From: Sphingomonas sp. KRR8
GTDB taxonomy: Bacteria > Pseudomonadota > Alphaproteobacteria > Sphingomonadales > Sphingomonadaceae
Assembly (NCBI RefSeq): GCF_023559245.1
Contig: NZ_CP097462.1
Coordinates: forward strand, 1,612,001-1,676,000
Direction of reading: 5' to 3'
Length of the DNA stretch: 64,000 nt
The notes under the pieces: generated by a model
Seen by the model: only the letters and a program-made list of their open reading frames with translations
What the model was told of the DNA's origin: nothing
Database searches by the model: none
Made by a program: the position numbers and the translations under genes
Shown: in pieces, positions 63,129 to 64,000 of the stretch
How the letters are laid out: each line of letters begins with the position of its first letter
Numbering within the stretch: the stretch's first letter is position 1

Positions 63129-63506
63129 ATGCGTCGACTGACTGCCGCGACTATTCTGCTTGTCTTGGCCACCCCAGCGCTCGGCGCTGGACCTGGCACG
63201 GCGCAGAACTTCCTTGATCGCGCCAATCGGCTGAAGAGCAAAGGCCCATTGGCGCTGTTCGATGGTGACATCGGGAAGCTCAAGGCTGAAGCGATCGCCG
63301 CGGGAAAATCGATCGGCGCCGATCGCGTGGCCGCCGAAAAGGCGGGCCGCCCGAAGCAATATTGCTCACCTGAACCAAAGGCGAGCCTTGGCCAGAACGA
63401 GTTCCTGGCGGGGCTGGAGGCAATCCCTGCGGCGCAGCGCGCACGGATCAGCCTCAAGCAGGCCATGCTACTGATCATCCAGAAGAAATATCCCTGCCCT
63501 CGCTAA
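63129..63506 (+). CDS. Small exported two-cysteine protein, copy 1
   Basis: This 125-residue precursor has a signal peptide (LTAATILLVLATPALGA), then FLDRANRLKSKGPLALFDGD, KQYCSPEPK and, at the end, ISLKQAMLLIIQKKYPCPR. Two cysteines could form a disulfide in the periplasm. The following gene is a clear paralogue. The start ATG lies 6 bases after the ftsH terminator stem, so its ribosome site is inside the hairpin. Function unknown. Confidence 0.7.
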   Translation: MRRLTAATILLVLATPALGAGPGTAQNFLDRANRLKSKGPLALFDGDIGKLKAEAIAAGKSIGADRVAAEKAGRPKQYCSPEPKASLGQNEFLAGLEAIPAAQRARISLKQAMLLIIQKKYPCPR

Positions 63507-63594
63507 GCAGACGCCTGATTAAATCGGCGTAACGACTTGCGGAGTAACGGTAGGCTGACCTAAATCTTGCCGACGAACGTCGGGAGAATGACGA

Positions 63595-63969
63595 GTGCGT
63601 CAGAGCCTGCTCGCACTGGCACTGATCCTTGCTGGCTTGAGCGTTCCGGCGAACGCCGTGCCACGCATGAACGCTGCCGTATTCCTCGCCCACGCGGACG
63701 CGCTGAAGCGCCGCGGTCCGCTGGCGTTGTTCTCAAGCGACCTCAAGCAACTGCAAACAGAGGCGGAGGCGGCGGGAGACGAGCTCAAGGCGGAACATGA
63801 CGCGAGCAAGCGCGCCGGCGGGCCGCTTGCCTACTGCACGCCCGACCGCAAGGTGCTCGGCCCACAGGAGCTGCTCGATGGGCTGCACCGGATTGGCGAA
63901 GCGGAACTGCGGCGGATGAATATCAAGCAGGCGATGCATGCCATCCTTGTGCGCAACTACCCCTGCTGA
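63595..63969 (+). CDS. Small exported two-cysteine protein, copy 2
   Basis: This 124-residue precursor, GTG start, has a signal peptide (SLLALALILAGLSVPANA), FLAHADALKRRGPLALFSSD, LAYCTPDRK and a C-terminus MNIKQAMHAILVRNYPC. These blocks and their spacing match the previous gene, so the two are tandem duplicates that have diverged. Both cysteines are kept. The gene ends 31 bases before the window edge. Confidence 0.7.
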   Translation: MRQSLLALALILAGLSVPANAVPRMNAAVFLAHADALKRRGPLALFSSDLKQLQTEAEAAGDELKAEHDASKRAGGPLAYCTPDRKVLGPQELLDGLHRIGEAELRRMNIKQAMHAILVRNYPC

Positions 63970-64000
63970 TTACTCGAGGAGACCAAGCGCCGCGATAGCA

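Overview
The window is high-GC, densely packed bacterial chromosome. Gene content and protein resemblance suggest a sphingomonad-type alphaproteobacterium: a DUF6894 protein, an alginate-export-like porin, TonB-dependent transport, a complex I NDUFA9-like protein, and a ubiG, lysC, nitronate monooxygenase, ptsP, cpoB, tilS, ftsH backbone. This placement rests on recognition of families only, since no rRNA lies in the window. No CRISPR array, complete insertion sequence or phage was seen.

Layout. (1) 1-2304: the 3' end of a BNR/VPS10-type propeller protein, an outer-membrane barrel protein with a palindromic metalloregulator-like site, and a repeat-bearing intergenic stretch. (2) 2305-23839: a compact nitrate-respiration and molybdenum-cofactor region. 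It holds nnrS, B12-dependent class II ribonucleotide reductase (nrdJ), moaA, a TauE/SafE exporter, a carboxymuconolactone-decarboxylase-like protein, a double NarK transporter and narGHJI. The nar operon ends with a parvulin and a 95-residue orphan. A porin, mobA and moaD-moaE-moaB-moaC-moeA follow. Sites matching TTGAT-N4-ATCAA precede nrdJ, moaA, narK and narG, and a weaker one lies between the porin and mobA. I read this as an FNR/FixK-type anaerobic regulon that co-ordinates nitrate uptake, reduction, cofactor synthesis and oxygen-independent dNTP synthesis.

(3) 23840-37968: an accessory, partly decayed region. It contains a DUF6894 protein, a DUF1801 protein, a TonB receptor with a very aspartate-rich N-terminus, and a ClC channel whose gene overlaps an HtrA-like protein lacking all three catalytic residues. 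Next come a DUF2474 mini-protein beside a decayed cydB 3' end, and a LysR-flanked redox cluster that includes a frameshifted SDR gene. A TPR lipoprotein-like or secreted protein and a secreted S33-type hydrolase close the region.

(4) 37969-64000: mostly chromosomal backbone. It contains a P-type ATPase, tRNA-Leu(CAG), an NDUFA9-like protein, uppP, a GST, a KaiC-like ATPase overlapping a hybrid histidine kinase, an MHS transporter, ubiG and lysC. A nitronate monooxygenase, a DnaJ-domain membrane protein, a GH1-like hydrolase, ptsP, a RodZ-like protein, cpoB and tilS follow. The end holds a PilZ protein, a class-A-beta-lactamase-like hydrolase without Glu166, ftsH, and two tandem paralogues of a small exported two-cysteine protein.

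No nitrite reductase, FNR-family regulator, nitrate-sensing two-component system or molybdate transporter is encoded here, so those functions must lie elsewhere if present. Annotations rest on reading motifs in the translated sequence; no database search was run.
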